This document shows, one piece after another, positions 14,664-15,230 of a stretch of 15,230 nt of DNA. The stretch is from positions 1 through 15,230 of the forward strand of contig CAMDJS010000043.1 of assembly GCA_945900685.1 (NCBI GenBank), written 5' to 3'. Source of the stretch: Bordetella parapertussis. GTDB lineage: Bacteria; Pseudomonadota; Gammaproteobacteria; Burkholderiales; Burkholderiaceae_C. How positions within the stretch are numbered: position 1 is the first letter of the stretch; every line of letters starts with the position of its first letter. Both the position numbers and the translations under genes were made by a program. The notes beneath the pieces were generated by a model. It was not told the origin of the DNA and searched no databases. It saw only the letters and a list, made by a program, of their open reading frames with translations.

Positions 14664-15230
14664 TCACTGCTTCGAACCTTCGGAGAGTCTGCGACCTATA
14701 CCAACGGCGTAAGGGGCAGCTCTTGCAGCAAGCATCGGATCGTTGGATGGTTCTACACCTTTTGGCAAGACTGTAGGTATAAAAGAAATGTCGCGGCACG
14801 CGCCTGTCGAATCTTCAGAGACTGCTGTCACCTTCAAGTTGCCGAGCGTTACTTTGCGACGGGCTTCAGGTAGTGGAACGGTGGCACTGTCTAGTTTGTC
14901 ACCCATCTCAGCCAACTGAAGATTGAAATTGAAAGTGACTTGGCCATCCTTGACACGTTGACGGAGTTCGTCGAACAGGAAATGAGGTCCCTTGGCCTTT
15001 GCCTCTTCTTCACTGAGACCCAGCACGCCAGTGGCGGGCTCAAAAATCCATTTGCCGAATTGCTTCTCGCCCTTGCTATTGACAAACGCAAAGGCATTGA
15101 CGCCCCAGTAATTGACCGATGCAAAACTTGCTGGCACGGGTTGGCTTGCAAAGTATTTGCCTTGTAGCAGCACTTCAGGATTGGCCTCTGCAAAAGCTTT
15201 GACTTTTTCTGGATTGGCCGCTTTGGTTGA
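14664..15230 (-). CDS. Catalase-family peroxidase, C-terminal part (cut by the window edge)
   Basis: 188 residues plus stop are visible, and the frame is open to the right edge (it begins STKAANPEKVKAFAEANPEV). Features match the short catalase-related peroxidases: LLQGKYFASQPVPASFASVNYWGVNAF (in fragments: QPVPASFASVNYWGVNAF), KWIFEPATG, FLFDELRQRV, FNFNLQLAEMGD and the C-terminal DPMLAARAAPYAVGIGRRLSEG. The RAAPY within that end fits the RxxxY motif of the proximal haem-ligand Tyr. These enzymes, often exported, use haem to remove peroxide or perform peroxidation. The N-terminus with any signal peptide and the distal His lies outside the window. DUF427 follows downstream on the same strand. 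Confidence 0.87.
   Translation of the reverse strand, partial: STKAANPEKVKAFAEANPEVLLQGKYFASQPVPASFASVNYWGVNAFAFVNSKGEKQFGKWIFEPATGVLGLSEEEAKAKGPHFLFDELRQRVKDGQVTFNFNLQLAEMGDKLDSATVPLPEARRKVTLGNLKVTAVSEDSTGACRDISFIPTVLPKGVEPSNDPMLAARAAPYAVGIGRRLSEGSKQ

Overview
The window looks like a chromosomal segment of a betaproteobacterium, most likely Burkholderiales. The reasons are the protein families present (a benzoate/2-aminobenzoate-type CoA ligase, a fused flavin monooxygenase/Old-Yellow-Enzyme protein, TIGR03643, DUF3429, a TMEM220-like protein, a catalase-family peroxidase) and their style. Base composition is uneven by eye: positions 1-5800 are AT-rich, the large operon at 5872-12678 is balanced, and the right edge is more GC-rich. 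The species cannot be named from the sequence alone.

Layout. At the left edge a minus-strand MerR-family regulator of the cobalamin-binding (CarH/LitR) type runs off the window. It is followed by a region with a clear inverted repeat, then a plus-strand winged-helix regulator that is split by a frameshift at a T-run. A minus-strand pair follows (TMEM220-like membrane protein, then an exported PQQ-type sugar dehydrogenase), with a perfect -10 box and an inverted repeat in front of it. Next come an orphan histidine-kinase ATPase remnant and an AT-rich gap of about 580 nt that holds one possible small gene. A plus-strand pair (SDR-family protein, then a DsbA/kappa-GST-type isomerase) converges on the main feature of the window.

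The main feature is a tightly packed minus-strand operon, read from 12678 to 5872. It encodes a bifunctional 762-aa monooxygenase/OYE flavoenzyme, a MarR regulator, a divergent crotonase, an acyl-CoA dehydrogenase, an aryl-CoA ligase and a RidA-like protein. Every junction is a 1-2 nt gap or a 4-nt ATGA overlap. The gene set fits aerobic degradation of an aromatic acid through its CoA thioester: the ligase activates the acid, the fused flavoenzyme hydroxylates and reduces the ring, and crotonase, dehydrogenase and RidA-like proteins process the non-aromatic product. The closest known logic is 2-aminobenzoyl-CoA (anthranilate) metabolism as described in Azoarcus evansii. Salicylyl-CoA/gentisyl-CoA chemistry is the main alternative. 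The operon's promoter has its -10 inside a perfect CTGAAT-T-ATTCAG palindrome and predicts a transcript starting at the A of the ATG, that is, a leaderless, MarR-repressible message.

On the right are minus-strand genes for a DUF3429 membrane protein, a TIGR03643 protein, a DUF427 protein and the C-terminal part of a catalase-family peroxidase cut by the window edge. No tRNA, rRNA, CRISPR array, insertion sequence or phage gene was seen.
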